The notes beneath the pieces are model-generated. The model worked only from the letters and a program-made list of their open reading frames with translations. It was not told the origin of the DNA and did no database searches. A stretch of DNA of 64,000 nt from Pseudoalteromonas luteoviolacea (GTDB lineage Bacteria > Pseudomonadota > Gammaproteobacteria > Enterobacterales > Alteromonadaceae). The stretch lies in contig NZ_MAUJ01000004.1 in assembly GCF_001696455.1 (NCBI RefSeq), positions 1 through 64,000 of the forward strand, written 5' to 3'. The number at the start of each line of letters is the position of its first letter. The stretch's first letter is position 1. The translations under genes and the position numbers were made by a program. This document shows positions 1 to 8,364 of the stretch, piece after piece.

Positions 1-165
1 GGCTTTCCCATGTGAAAGTTGGGTGAAGGCGGGGTTAGGAAAGTGAATAGTTTCACTTTCCACCGACTGAACGCGAGGCCTCTGGCCGTCAGCCGGACCA
101 TTGCCAGCAAAGGTTGCCCCGGGCAATTAAAGAAACCCGTTGCAGAAATGCAGCGGGTTTTTTGC
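1..165 (+). other. 3' part of an unidentified structured transcript, cut by the window edge
   Basis: No convincing protein is encoded here. On the plus strand the sequence folds into successive hairpins: a perfect 10-bp stem at 38-61 (arms GGAAAGTGAA and TTCACTTTCC), a compound stem around the GGCC-tct-GGCC loop at about 63-97, a TTGCCC/GGGCAA stem near 114-126, then the terminator at 134-164. This density of structure before a terminator suggests the end of a non-coding RNA or a leader/riboswitch whose 5' half lies outside the window. A weak likeness to the 3' half of a cobalamin riboswitch (AGCCGGACCATTGCC near 91-105) was considered but does not fit the consensus well. No plus-strand gene follows within 3 kb. 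Confidence 0.35.
134..164 (+). terminator. rho-independent terminator
   Basis: Stem AACCCGTTGCA / TGCAGCGGGTT (one G·T-type mismatch) with a short loop, followed by six T residues. It ends the structured element at the left edge. Confidence 0.75.
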
Positions 166-321
166 GTTTATGGTGCTAAATCGTGCTTTAGCGCGACTTT
201 AGCGTAAGGTGAAGCAAGTAACTTTCACTGGCATTGATATGGACTCTAAGTATCATTTAAAGTCGTTCATAATGGATGGATCACCAATCCCTCATCAGTT
301 GTTAAAATCGCTTATTTCACC

Positions 322-427
322 TTGCGCAAAGCAAACGTATTCGCTGCGCTCATTATCGTTAATCCTTTGCACTACATTGCGCAAAGGAAACGCGCTCACT
401 GCGTTCGCTGTCGCTAACCCTTTGCAC
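322..427. repeat. tandem imperfect 51-bp repeat
   Basis: Two copies, 322-372 and 377-427, each starting TTGCGCAAAG(C/G)AAACG and ending CCTTTGCAC, separated by 4 bp. The ends of each unit are themselves inverted (GCGCAAAG versus CTTTGC), so each copy can fold back. It sits in the non-coding 170-595 stretch, which otherwise holds nothing recognisable. Such units are typical of dispersed intergenic repeats, but no further copy was seen in this window. Confidence 0.55.
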
Positions 428-595
428 TTAATTCATCCCTGAAGCTAGATTACAGCGCGCATTTATGCACTCACTTCCTTATGTTGCAAAACTTCATTTC
501 GGTCATTCGTCACCCTTTCTACGATAGGGGCTGATGGAGGTAGGGGAGTCAAAAAGGAGTAAGTAAGGTATGTCATTTGACAAAGCCGTAATGGC

Positions 596-630
596 TTTAA
601 GAAAAGGAACAGGGAGCTGCTGGCTCCCTG
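596..630 (-). terminator. terminator of the ABC/DUF3299 operon
   Basis: An 8-bp stem, CAGGGAGC (610-617) and GCTCCCTG (623-630), with a 5-nt loop. On the minus strand it is followed by TTCCTTTTCTT. It lies just past the stop of the DUF3299 gene. Confidence 0.6.
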
Positions 631-640
631 TATAAGTGAA

Positions 641-1141
641 TTAAAGCTCGAAAGGTGCGACACCAACTGCTTGCATTGTGTAGCCCGTTTGCGCAAGCTC
701 ATTCTTAAAGCTCTCTACTTTAATTGTGCCAGTGACTGTAATGGCATCGTACAGGCTGTCGATAGGCACCCCATTTTTAATCTTAACGTGCACAATTTGA
801 TTTGGGGGGGGCGGTGGCACGTGAATACAAGCTCCGAAGTAAGGCACAAGCAAGAATTCGGTAATAACTTCACTGTCTCCTTCTAGTGGCACTACAAATC
901 CGGGTAAGCTAATACTCTTACCATCTAGACTTTTGACAACGGGAGCATCTAGATCAGGTTGCACCCAGTTTTTATCATCACCATCATGATTGGCAGCCTC
1001 TTGATTGCTAATCTGAACATGCCCAGTAGGTATGAGGTCATCCCAAAATATTTCTTTTGGCGGTGCAGCTAAGGCTGTACTAGACACTAATATCATCATG
1101 GTTGCTGATACTAACCACGATATGAATCGAGTTGAAAACAT
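641..1141 (-). CDS. secreted DUF3299-family protein
   Basis: Predicted periplasmic protein of 166 aa with an N-terminal signal peptide (hydrophobic residues about 6-25, ending ALA before APPKEIFW). The mature part carries the features I associate with DUF3299: a LPGFVVPLEGD segment, then LVPYFGACIHVPPPPPNQ and a C-terminal VxGxxxF..L tail. The start at 1141 is chosen because it follows an AAGAGG ribosome site; an upstream in-frame start at 1165 would overlap the permease stop. It is the last gene of a three-gene operon, 10 bp behind the FtsX-like permease. In Vibrio, DUF3299 genes sit with similar ABC genes in zinc-regulated (zrg-type) clusters, so a metal-linked role is possible, but no biochemical function is established by this sequence. 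Confidence 0.8.
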   Translation of the reverse strand: MFSTRFISWLVSATMMILVSSTALAAPPKEIFWDDLIPTGHVQISNQEAANHDGDDKNWVQPDLDAPVVKSLDGKSISLPGFVVPLEGDSEVITEFLLVPYFGACIHVPPPPPNQIVHVKIKNGVPIDSLYDAITVTGTIKVESFKNELAQTGYTMQAVGVAPFEL

Positions 1142-1151
1142 AAATAACCTC

Positions 1152-2480
1152 TTAAACTTTGACACTCATACCATCATTGAGCGAGTAAAAATAAGCACGT
1201 ATTGCGGGAATTGCACCTATTGCTGTACCTGACACCATGATAACGCCAAGTAACATCAGTTCATAGTCACTGAGCAGAGATAAAGAAATGGCAATACCAA
1301 ACTGGGCTTGTAGGACCCCTTTACCTATGAACATGACAATATAGAACATAGCTACGCCGATAATGCTTCCTAGCGCTGTAATAAGAACCGCTTCGCTACA
1401 CATTAAAGCAAAGACATGCTTTGGCCTTGCACCGACAGAGCGCAGTATTGCTAATTCTCGTCGACGTTGACTAAGCGAAGAAAGTAGTGTCGTGAGCATA
1501 CCCAGTAGACTGATCAATACGACAACCGCAGAAAATAGCATCAGTATTTTCTCCACGATATCTAGCATACCCCAAAGCTCTCTAAGCGTGACGCCTGGCA
1601 TAATAGCCGACAGCGCCTCAGGCTTGTATGTATTAATATTTCGACGCACTTGCAGTGTATAGAGCGGTGAATCAAAGCCCATTAAAAACGCGGTGAGTTG
1701 TTTTGGTTGGCCAATCAGGTCTCCAGGTTCGCTGTCTAATGCACCATGGTTATGTTCACTATGGTCATGATGATGTTCATGTTCATCATGATGTGCGTGA
1801 TTTTCATTTTTACGGCCAACCACATGAGTTGTAGAACGATGACTTGTGCTGTGCATCTGCTCAATTGCTTTAAGCGGTACATGTAGGGTTTTATCAACAG
1901 GTGTTCCTGTCGGCTCTAAAATACCAACGATGGTAAGTGGGTTATCATCGTGATTATGAAAGCTGGTATTCCCCATACCATGGGCGACAACAATCTGCTG
2001 TCCAATGTGGTAATGGAGTTGTTTTGCAACTTCACTGCCAATCACGACCTCTTGTGCATTGTGATAAGCTCTACCATTTGTAAACGCGAGACTTTGCTTC
2101 TTGCCGTAACGGTAATACTTAAAGTAGTTGTCGTCACTGCCTAGCACGGAGAACCCTTTGTGACTATCACCAAGGCTTATAGGGATTGTCCAAGCAACAC
2201 CACGTTGCGCTTTGATATATTCATAGCTTTGCCAAGACAGTCCGTTGTTAGCATGCCCAATTCTAAAAACACTTGATAACAAAAGCTGGATGTCGCCGGT
2301 ACGAGCACCTACGATTAAATCTGTTCCCGATATTGTGCTACTAAAGCTCTGTTTAGCTTCTTGACGTACCCTCTCTATGGAGAGTAGTAACATGACACTG
2401 ATTGCGATGGTGAACAATGTGAGCAATACGCTGGCTTTTCGATTTGCAATACTCTTGAATGCGAGCGTCACTAGTTTCAT
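1152..2480 (-). CDS. FtsX/MacB-like ABC transporter permease with His-rich loop
   Basis: Inner-membrane subunit (442 aa) of an ABC system of the MacB/FtsX/LolCE class. It has one N-terminal membrane segment (about 18-36), a large periplasmic domain (about 40-305), and three C-terminal segments (about 312-333, 360-385, 405-425). The conserved cytoplasmic segment after the second helix reads RRRELAILRSVGA (339-351), typical of FtsX permeases. The periplasmic domain holds a striking histidine cluster, ten His between residues 228 and 245, plus HNHDD at 175-179, suggesting binding of zinc or another divalent metal. Its start overlaps the ATPase stop by 4 bp (ATGA), so the two are translationally coupled. 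Substrate is unknown; class members usually act as mechanotransmitters or exporters rather than classical importers. Confidence 0.85.
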   Translation of the reverse strand: MKLVTLAFKSIANRKASVLLTLFTIAISVMLLLSIERVRQEAKQSFSSTISGTDLIVGARTGDIQLLLSSVFRIGHANNGLSWQSYEYIKAQRGVAWTIPISLGDSHKGFSVLGSDDNYFKYYRYGKKQSLAFTNGRAYHNAQEVVIGSEVAKQLHYHIGQQIVVAHGMGNTSFHNHDDNPLTIVGILEPTGTPVDKTLHVPLKAIEQMHSTSHRSTTHVVGRKNENHAHHDEHEHHHDHSEHNHGALDSEPGDLIGQPKQLTAFLMGFDSPLYTLQVRRNINTYKPEALSAIMPGVTLRELWGMLDIVEKILMLFSAVVVLISLLGMLTTLLSSLSQRRRELAILRSVGARPKHVFALMCSEAVLITALGSIIGVAMFYIVMFIGKGVLQAQFGIAISLSLLSDYELMLLGVIMVSGTAIGAIPAIRAYFYSLNDGMSVKV

Positions 2481-3163
2481 TGTGCTACTCCATTAATTTC
2501 TCTGAGGCTGATTTGGCGGTCAAATAAATGAGCTAGATTTGCATCGTGACTCACAAACAAGATAGTTGCTTGGTAATGTTTGGCTTGCTCAAATAACTGA
2601 TTAATGAATACATCGCGGTTGTCAGCATCAAGTGCAGATGTTGGCTCATCAGCAATGATGAGCTCTGGCTGGCCAATAAAAGCGCGCGCTGCTGCCACTC
2701 TTTGCTGTTGACCAATACTGAGTTCACTTACTGATTTGCTGCGCGTTTGCTTATCTATGCCTAACTCTTCAAGCAACAAATTAGCCTGATGTTGAGCTGA
2801 AGTGTTTGCACTACGCAGATTAGAGGCTCTTCGCTTGGAAAAATTGCAGCCCAGTATGACATTTTCAATCGGACTCAAATATGGGAGAAGGTTGAAGTTT
2901 TGAAAGATAGTGCCTATATGGTCGGCTCTAAACCTATCTCTTTTAGCATCACTCAGTTTGCTCAAATCCTGATCTAAAATAGTAACACTGCCTTGTTGAG
3001 GCGTTTGAATCCCCGCTAAGAGGCTTAAGAGGGTCGATTTTCCGCTGCCACTCGGGCCATGAAGAAATAGCTTTTCTCCTTCAGCTATTTGCAAGTCATC
3101 AATATGCAGGGTAGCTTCAGACTGGCCCGGCCAGCTGAAAATCAGATCTGTAATTTGGATCAT
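2477..3163 (-). CDS. ABC transporter ATP-binding protein (LolD/MacB type)
   Basis: ATPase of 228 aa that would dimerise and power the downstream permease. Motifs: Walker A GPSGSGKST at 36-44, Q-loop FQNFNLLPYLS near 87, a signature that reads LSIGQQQ (148-154) instead of LSGGQ, Walker B ELIIADEP (167-174) and the H-loop His206. Length and the Q-loop FNLLPYLS context are typical of the LolD/MacB/FtsE group. It is the first gene of the operon; the promoter should lie in the 195-bp gap shared divergently with purC. No clear Zur-type operator was found there. The Gly-to-Ile change in the signature motif is a mild oddity that other members of the group also tolerate. Confidence 0.88.
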   Translation of the reverse strand: MIQITDLIFSWPGQSEATLHIDDLQIAEGEKLFLHGPSGSGKSTLLSLLAGIQTPQQGSVTILDQDLSKLSDAKRDRFRADHIGTIFQNFNLLPYLSPIENVILGCNFSKRRASNLRSANTSAQHQANLLLEELGIDKQTRSKSVSELSIGQQQRVAAARAFIGQPELIIADEPTSALDADNRDVFINQLFEQAKHYQATILFVSHDANLAHLFDRQISLREINGVAQ

Positions 3164-3261
3164 TTAATTATCTCATTGTACCGAGTTTTAATTATGTTAT
3201 CCCAGAACAGAGCCACGCTAAACTAAGTTACGCTCGGTTCGCGTTGTAATGCGGTAAACAA

Positions 3262-3290
3262 TTGTGATTTTTGCTGCGCTCGACTATTAT
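3262..3290 (+). promoter_or_regulatory. predicted sigma-70 promoter of purC
   Basis: -35 TTGTGA (3262-3267), 17-bp spacer, -10 TATTAT (3285-3290). A leader of about 60 nt follows, containing a 6-bp stem TGCGTC/GACGCA (3317-3337) just upstream of the ribosome site GGAG. No match to the E. coli PurR operator was found. Confidence 0.6.
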
Positions 3291-3358
3291 ACACCCCTCT
3301 AACCCCCTCTGTATTTTGCGTCCTTTAGCAAGACGCAGCCGTTCTCTATGGAGATACA

Positions 3359-4459
3359 ATGAGTAGCTACAAAGTTCTAGACGTCAATGACGATCTACCA
3401 ATACGCACCAAAGGTGCAGTTCACAGTGGTAAAGTACGTTCGGTTTACTGGTTAACCGACCAAGACAATGCCAGATTAATCGAAGAAAAAGGCTATGATG
3501 TTCCAAAAGGAACTGAGCTTGCGATCATGGTAATTTCAGATCGTATTTCAGCGTTCGACTGTATTTGGCAAGGAGAAAACGGGCTAAATGGTGTGCCAGG
3601 TAAAGGCATTGCATTAAATAGTGTTGCCGCTCATTGGTTTAAATTATTTGATGAAGCAGGTCTTGCGGGAAATCACATCGTAGATATTCCTCACCCGTAT
3701 GTATGGATTGTAAGAAAAGCAAGCACGGTTCGTGTCGAGGCGATTGCTCGCCAGTACATTACGGGCAGCATGTGGCGTGACTATAGTAAAGGTGTACGAG
3801 AGTTTTGTGGCATAAAACTGCCTGAAGGCCTCGAAGCACATCAAAAGCTTGATGATGTACTGATCACCCCATCTACCAAGGGTATTATCTCTGGCGTTGA
3901 CGGGGTTCCGGAAGTAGATGATGTAAACATCACCCGTAGTAATATCACTGATAACTTAGAAGCATTCAATTTTAAATCTGAGGAAGATGTTGCGCGCTAC
4001 GAGCAACTATTAAGTGAAGGGTTTAATTTGATTTCAGCACAGCTTAACAAGCTAGACCAAATCTTTGTAGATACGAAGTTTGAATTTGGCTATGTAGAGG
4101 ATGCGGATGGTTCGTCGCGCCTTATTTATATTGATGAAGTTGGTACACCAGATTCATCTCGTATTTGGGATGGGCCTGCATATCGTGATGGCAAAATCAT
4201 CGAAAATTCAAAAGAAGGTTTCCGCCAGTTACTGATAAACAACGTTCCGGATAGCGATGTGTTATTGAATAAAGATCGTATGCCAGAAAGGGAGGCGCTT
4301 GCTGAGTCGTATAAGCTGCCGCAAGAAGTGATGATGTCAGTATCAGAGACTTACGTTGGCATTGCGAGTAAAATAGTGGGTCAATCGTTAATGATCCCTC
4401 AAGATCCGCGTTCAGAGGTCATTGCAATCTTGGATAAAGAATACGGTCTTATCGATTAA
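3359..4459 (+). CDS. purC: phosphoribosylaminoimidazole-succinocarboxamide synthase (long form)
   Basis: SAICAR synthase, the purine-biosynthesis enzyme that joins CAIR and aspartate using ATP. At 366 aa it belongs to the long PurC form found in vibrios and Alteromonadales, not the ~237 aa E. coli form. Recognisable blocks are the N-terminal SGKVRSVYW nucleotide loop, [43 protein letters not shown] and [12 protein letters not shown], all characteristic of the family. The ATG at 3359 follows GGAG by 8 nt. Transcribed alone, divergently from the ABC operon. Cytoplasmic; expected to be essential in medium without purines. Confidence 0.95.
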   Translation: MSSYKVLDVNDDLPIRTKGAVHSGKVRSVYWLTDQDNARLIEEKGYDVPKGTELAIMVISDRISAFDCIWQGENGLNGVPGKGIALNSVAAHWFKLFDEAGLAGNHIVDIPHPYVWIVRKASTVRVEAIARQYITGSMWRDYSKGVREFCGIKLPEGLEAHQKLDDVLITPSTKGIISGVDGVPEVDDVNITRSNITDNLEAFNFKSEEDVARYEQLLSEGFNLISAQLNKLDQIFVDTKFEFGYVEDADGSSRLIYIDEVGTPDSSRIWDGPAYRDGKIIENSKEGFRQLLINNVPDSDVLLNKDRMPEREALAESYKLPQEVMMSVSETYVGIASKIVGQSLMIPQDPRSEVIAILDKEYGLID

Positions 4460-4472
4460 GCAAACTCACTAA

Positions 4473-4512
4473 AATGCCTAGCAGTCAGTTATTTAAAGGA
4501 TTGTTAGGCATT
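4473..4512. repeat. 8-bp inverted repeat downstream of purC
   Basis: AATGCCTA (4473-4480) and TAGGCATT (4505-4512) with a 24-nt loop, shortly after the purC stop. There is no T-tract, so it is a possible 3' stabilising hairpin rather than a standard terminator. The remainder of 4460-4946 contains only the doubtful minus-strand frame at 4659-4901. Confidence 0.35.
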
Positions 4513-4658
4513 GCGACATGAATTCCTTGCATTTCCTCTCCAAGTCACTTTTACTTAGTATAAATACATGTGCGTTCACAGGGTCTGGACGGTAGAGTTT
4601 CGATGTTGCTACTTTTGAGATTGAAGAAATAATCGCGTACCTTTTGTTGTGTGATTCA

Positions 4659-4901
4659 TCACTTCATTCGCGCTTTTTTAATGACTAGCAGCATTTTGCT
4701 TCTCCATATTTTAAGCAACACCTTAATAGGGCACTCTTTTCCTTTCAGACGTGTAATTGCATAAAGTTTTTCACCGATTTCATTGATGCTGAAATTAAAT
4801 GCCTGACAGTAAGGTCTGTCATTAAGGGTATGCGTTGAATAGCACAAAATCGAATAATCATAGGGTTGGTTACAGTAAGTTGTAGCTGTGGGCCAGAACA
4901 C
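4659..4901 (-). CDS. doubtful small ORF (80 codons)
   Basis: An 80-codon minus-strand frame opening at GTG, rich in aromatic residues and cysteine in its first half and basic in its second (KVLLKIWRSK). No signal peptide, no recognised family and no clear ribosome site precede it. It fills most of the otherwise empty 487-bp gap between purC and the GGDEF/EAL gene, which is the main argument for listing it. It could equally be a remnant of a longer lost gene or chance. Confidence 0.25.
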   Translation of the reverse strand: MFWPTATTYCNQPYDYSILCYSTHTLNDRPYCQAFNFSINEIGEKLYAITRLKGKECPIKVLLKIWRSKMLLVIKKARMK

Positions 4902-4946
4902 TCTGGTTCTGCTTAAACTGAATAATTGTAGTGTTAAAGGATCGCT

Positions 4947-7259
4947 ATGGGCACGAGTTTTAAAAATCGCATTATAGTGCTGTGTGTTGGCTTGGTATTA
5001 ATTACCGCAATTGCCAGTTTGGCTGGATTTTGGTGGTCAACGAGCCAGTTTAAAGAGCGCCAGGTTCAACAAGACATTCAAAAAGCACAGAGCGTATATC
5101 AACAGTATTTAGTTGCTAGAGAGCGGTTATTGGTTACAGCAGCGTCTGTGTTGACCCAAGACTTTGGTTTTAAACAAGCGGTTGCAACAAGAGATGCATC
5201 CACGATTAGCAGCGTACTATACAATCATAGCCAGCGTATTAATGCAGAGTTGATGTTATTGCTAGATATGCGTGGCAAGTTGATTTCAACTAATCAAAAT
5301 CAATTAGTTTTACCTCAGGATATGCGGCCTTTAGTAAAAGAACTGTTGGCACATGAAGACCGCTCTGCATTTGTAGTACTCGATAAAAAACTCTACCAAG
5401 CCATTATTCTTCCTGTGAAAGCCCCAAGAACCATTGCGTTTACAATTGTCGGATTTGTTGTTGATGAACCGATTGCAGAGCAACTTAAAGGACTAACGGG
5501 TATGGAAATGAGCTTTATCAGTCTTGGTGAAAAGATGAAAGCGAGTTCCATTCAGTTGCCCGAAGACAGAGATTTGTTTGCCTATTTACACGAACAAAAA
5601 ATTAGCAGATGGTTTGGTGAGTACCCTCTGTATATTAATGCGGAAGTCGCATTGCCGTCTTTGTCTCAAGTGCCTGTGAGCCTAATTTTAAGTGCAGATT
5701 TACGTAGTGAATATGAAGAGTTTGATCAATTAGTACTGACCATCGTGTTTCTGTCTTGTATTACGATGTTGTTTGGCTTTCTTGCCAGTGGTTTTTTAGC
5801 CAAAAATCTAGCAACGCCACTACAGCAATTAACTGTCATGGCGAGGCGCTTTGCTAAGGGAGATTATAATGCCGAAATTCATGAATCGCGACCGACAGAA
5901 GAAATCTGCCAGTTGGTCGACGCATTTCATGAAATGGGAGACGATATCCAAGCGCGTGAGAAGCAGATCCGGTATCAGGCAAGTCATGATTCGTTAACGG
6001 GGTTTTATAATCGGACTTCTGCTCTACCCATTTTGGATGCTTTGGTGTCTACTGATCAGGTCTACTATTTATTAGCGCTGGATATAAAAGGGCTTAGACA
6101 TATTAACGATAAGCTTGGCCCCCGTATTGGAGATAGCTGTATTGAGGCGGTTGCTAAGCGGATTGAAGTTGTGACGTCTAGTTTTGAAGGATTGAACATT
6201 CGCCTTGGCGGGGATGAATTTTTAACGGTATTACAAGCTAAACCCGATTCAACGATGGAAAATTGCGTTAATAGCTTCCTCTCTGAACTCAGCAAAAGCT
6301 ACACCATCCACAATTTTGAAATTAATTTGCGTTTTAGTGTTGGCGTGGTGCACAGCCCTGAGCAAGCAGATAATGCGGATGACAGTATTCGTCGGGCCTT
6401 AATTGCGGCAGACAATGCGGCGCATGGAGTGGAAGATGTCTACTTTTATCAAACAGGTGAAGATGAAGCTTATCTAGAAAGACTAGAAATCATTGATGAG
6501 TTGAAACAAGCTCTGATAGATGATGATGGTCAATTGTTTATGACTTACCAGCCTAAATTGAATATGCGCTCAGGTATGGTGGATAAAGTCGAGTCTTTGA
6601 TCCGCTGGAAGCGCAAAAATGGCGATTGGGTATCGCCAGAGCTTTTTATTGATTTAGCAGAGCAATCTGGGCTGATTGTCGATTTGACCCAATGGGTGTT
6701 GAAAACGGTAGTATCTCAAATCGCGCATTGGGAAGGACAAGGTGTCACAATGAAGGCCGCTATCAATGTCTCAGCTCAAGATATTGCAGATGCCGACTTC
6801 ATTCCGCATTTGCAAAGCATGTTGAGTGAGTTTGCCGTTGCACCTAGCTTAATAACGATTGAGCTGACAGAACGAGACATGATTGAAAATGAAGAAAAGG
6901 GTATTGCAGCACTGTTGGCATTAAAGGAACTCGGGGTGCATATTTCGCTAGATGATTACGGGGTCGGACAAACGTCTCTTGGCCGATTGAAAATGTTACC
7001 TATTGATGAACTAAAATTGGATAAGGTCTTTATCCTTAAATTGTCTGCGTCACATCAAGATCAGTGCATTGTCCGCTCAACGATCAGCTTAGGTCATCAA
7101 TTAGGCTTTTCTGTCGTTGCTGAAGGAGTAGAAGATGCTGACTCATTGCAGTTACTCAATGAAATGCAATGTGATTATGCTCAAGGATACTACTTAAGCC
7201 GACCTCTCAAAGCCAATGACCTAACGCAGTGGTTGGGGCAATACCATAAAGCGGGTTAG
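4947..7259 (+). CDS. membrane GGDEF-EAL cyclic-di-GMP protein
   Basis: A 770 aa inner-membrane signalling protein. Segments: TM1 (about 8-30), periplasmic Cache-like sensor (about 31-260), TM2 (about 262-286), HAMP (about 285-340), GGDEF domain (about 345-505) with intact LGGDEF at 420-425, and EAL domain (about 515-765). The GGDEF signature suggests diguanylate cyclase activity; no RxxD inhibitory site lies five residues upstream. In the EAL domain the signature reads E-S-L (549-551), the metal-binding DD is present (DDYGVG, 669-674) and E726 of VAEGVED is intact, but several positions (KLDKVFI for the usual KxDxxFV) vary. It may be a phosphodiesterase, a cyclase, or both; the sequence does not settle which. 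Its stop overlaps the converging glycosyltransferase by 4 bp. Confidence 0.9.
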   Translation: MGTSFKNRIIVLCVGLVLITAIASLAGFWWSTSQFKERQVQQDIQKAQSVYQQYLVARERLLVTAASVLTQDFGFKQAVATRDASTISSVLYNHSQRINAELMLLLDMRGKLISTNQNQLVLPQDMRPLVKELLAHEDRSAFVVLDKKLYQAIILPVKAPRTIAFTIVGFVVDEPIAEQLKGLTGMEMSFISLGEKMKASSIQLPEDRDLFAYLHEQKISRWFGEYPLYINAEVALPSLSQVPVSLILSADLRSEYEEFDQLVLTIVFLSCITMLFGFLASGFLAKNLATPLQQLTVMARRFAKGDYNAEIHESRPTEEICQLVDAFHEMGDDIQAREKQIRYQASHDSLTGFYNRTSALPILDALVSTDQVYYLLALDIKGLRHINDKLGPRIGDSCIEAVAKRIEVVTSSFEGLNIRLGGDEFLTVLQAKPDSTMENCVNSFLSELSKSYTIHNFEINLRFSVGVVHSPEQADNADDSIRRALIAADNAAHGVEDVYFYQTGEDEAYLERLEIIDELKQALIDDDGQLFMTYQPKLNMRSGMVDKVESLIRWKRKNGDWVSPELFIDLAEQSGLIVDLTQWVLKTVVSQIAHWEGQGVTMKAAINVSAQDIADADFIPHLQSMLSEFAVAPSLITIELTERDMIENEEKGIAALLALKELGVHISLDDYGVGQTSLGRLKMLPIDELKLDKVFILKLSASHQDQCIVRSTISLGHQLGFSVVAEGVEDADSLQLLNEMQCDYAQGYYLSRPLKANDLTQWLGQYHKAG

Positions 7260-8275
7260 TGCGGTGGTTGACACAGGAGCGTACTTAACGCTTGAAAAAC
7301 CTTCTCTGGCGACACATCCTGAATCAGATCTACTTCATTCAAGGAAGTAGATTTGTGGGTCAACGCAATCAAATTCTCGGTCTTAGGCGCAACCAGAGAC
7401 CATGGAGAGGTACCATGCCCAACGATGGCAACACAAGGAACGCCACACGCCGCAGCGATATGCATTGGTCCAGAGTCAATTGAAATAACGGCATCCATTG
7501 CACCGATATTGTCTACAAGTTCAGCCAAACTCATGCTACCGGCTAAATTATGTAAAGTAATCCCCTTACTTTGAGCCAAAGAAGTGAGAGAGGTCATGTC
7601 GGACTGTTCAGACTGATCACCTAACAGAAATATATTTATATTTTTGATGGTAGAAATGTGTTGTACGACTTGCACGGCCAAATGTTGTGGGTAATAGCGT
7701 GTTCCTTTGACTTTACCGCCTAAGTAGAGCGCAATATTACATTGCGCCTTAGAAAGCGCTAACGTTGATGGTTGGGCCGTGAGCTTAGGCGTATCAAAGT
7801 GTGTAAACGGTCTGCCATGTGCGTCATTGACTAGTTTACAATAGCGATAAATATAATGGTGGCATTGGTTTAATTTAAAGGCATGGCTTAAAAATGGTCG
7901 ACGTGCGTTTTGCGCGTAGCCGATCACATTTTTTATACCCGCTAATCTTGCCAGTACAGCATCAGTAAGAGATCCTCGAAATAAGACCGCCAAAGCAAAA
8001 TTTTGATGCTTGAGTTGGCTAGCCATACCGTACAGGCCACGATGCTTACTGCGACAATGACGGTCATCAGATATGACTTCTAGTCCATACTCGCTTGCAC
8101 GTGAGAATATTTCCGTCAGATGTGGCCTGACGAGCACACAAATACGTTGCGTTGGGTAGAGTTGTTTAAGTAGTGCCAAAGCGGGCAGCGTATTAATAGC
8201 ATCACCGATAAACTTAGGTAATATGGCTAATACAGCCCCATCTAGTCGATTTGAAACAATTACTTTATTACCCAT
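7256..8275 (-). CDS. glycosyltransferase family 9 (heptosyltransferase-like)
   Basis: A 339 aa cytoplasmic or membrane-associated protein of the GT9 (WaaC/WaaF/WaaQ) family, which transfers ADP-activated heptose to LPS inner core. Evidence: N-terminal ILPKFIGDAINTLPALALLK, the typical GDxxxxxPxLxxL start of the first Rossmann domain, and the C-terminal block LAGSMSLAELVDNIGAMDAVISIDSGPMHIAAACGVPCVAIVG, which contains the DSGPMHIAAA nucleotide-sugar motif of the family. It is not embedded in an LPS cluster here, so its acceptor is uncertain. No strong ribosome site is seen before the ATG. Confidence 0.85.
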   Translation of the reverse strand: MGNKVIVSNRLDGAVLAILPKFIGDAINTLPALALLKQLYPTQRICVLVRPHLTEIFSRASEYGLEVISDDRHCRSKHRGLYGMASQLKHQNFALAVLFRGSLTDAVLARLAGIKNVIGYAQNARRPFLSHAFKLNQCHHYIYRYCKLVNDAHGRPFTHFDTPKLTAQPSTLALSKAQCNIALYLGGKVKGTRYYPQHLAVQVVQHISTIKNINIFLLGDQSEQSDMTSLTSLAQSKGITLHNLAGSMSLAELVDNIGAMDAVISIDSGPMHIAAACGVPCVAIVGHGTSPWSLVAPKTENLIALTHKSTSLNEVDLIQDVSPEKVFQALSTLLCQPPH

Positions 8276-8364
8276 ACATTAACTTGAGCTACAAACTTAT
8301 CCTATCTAGTATAACGCTAGGCGTTTTAGAAATTAACTAGAATCAATGAAATAAGTGTCTGACT

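Noticed and set aside
1-130. Possible cobalamin riboswitch or 5S rRNA 3' end
   Set aside because: Short matches (TGGGTGAAGGC, AGCCGGACCATTGCC; CCCATGTGAAAGT) are suggestive but the cores do not align with either consensus, and the 5' half is outside the window.
463-702. 79-codon minus-strand ORF after the DUF3299 gene
   Set aside because: Overlaps the terminator and the DUF3299 3' end in another frame, with no ribosome site or family likeness.
3164-3358. Zur box or PurR box in the purC/ABC divergent region
   Set aside because: Only partial AT-rich resemblance (AATTATGTTAT); no palindrome close to either consensus.
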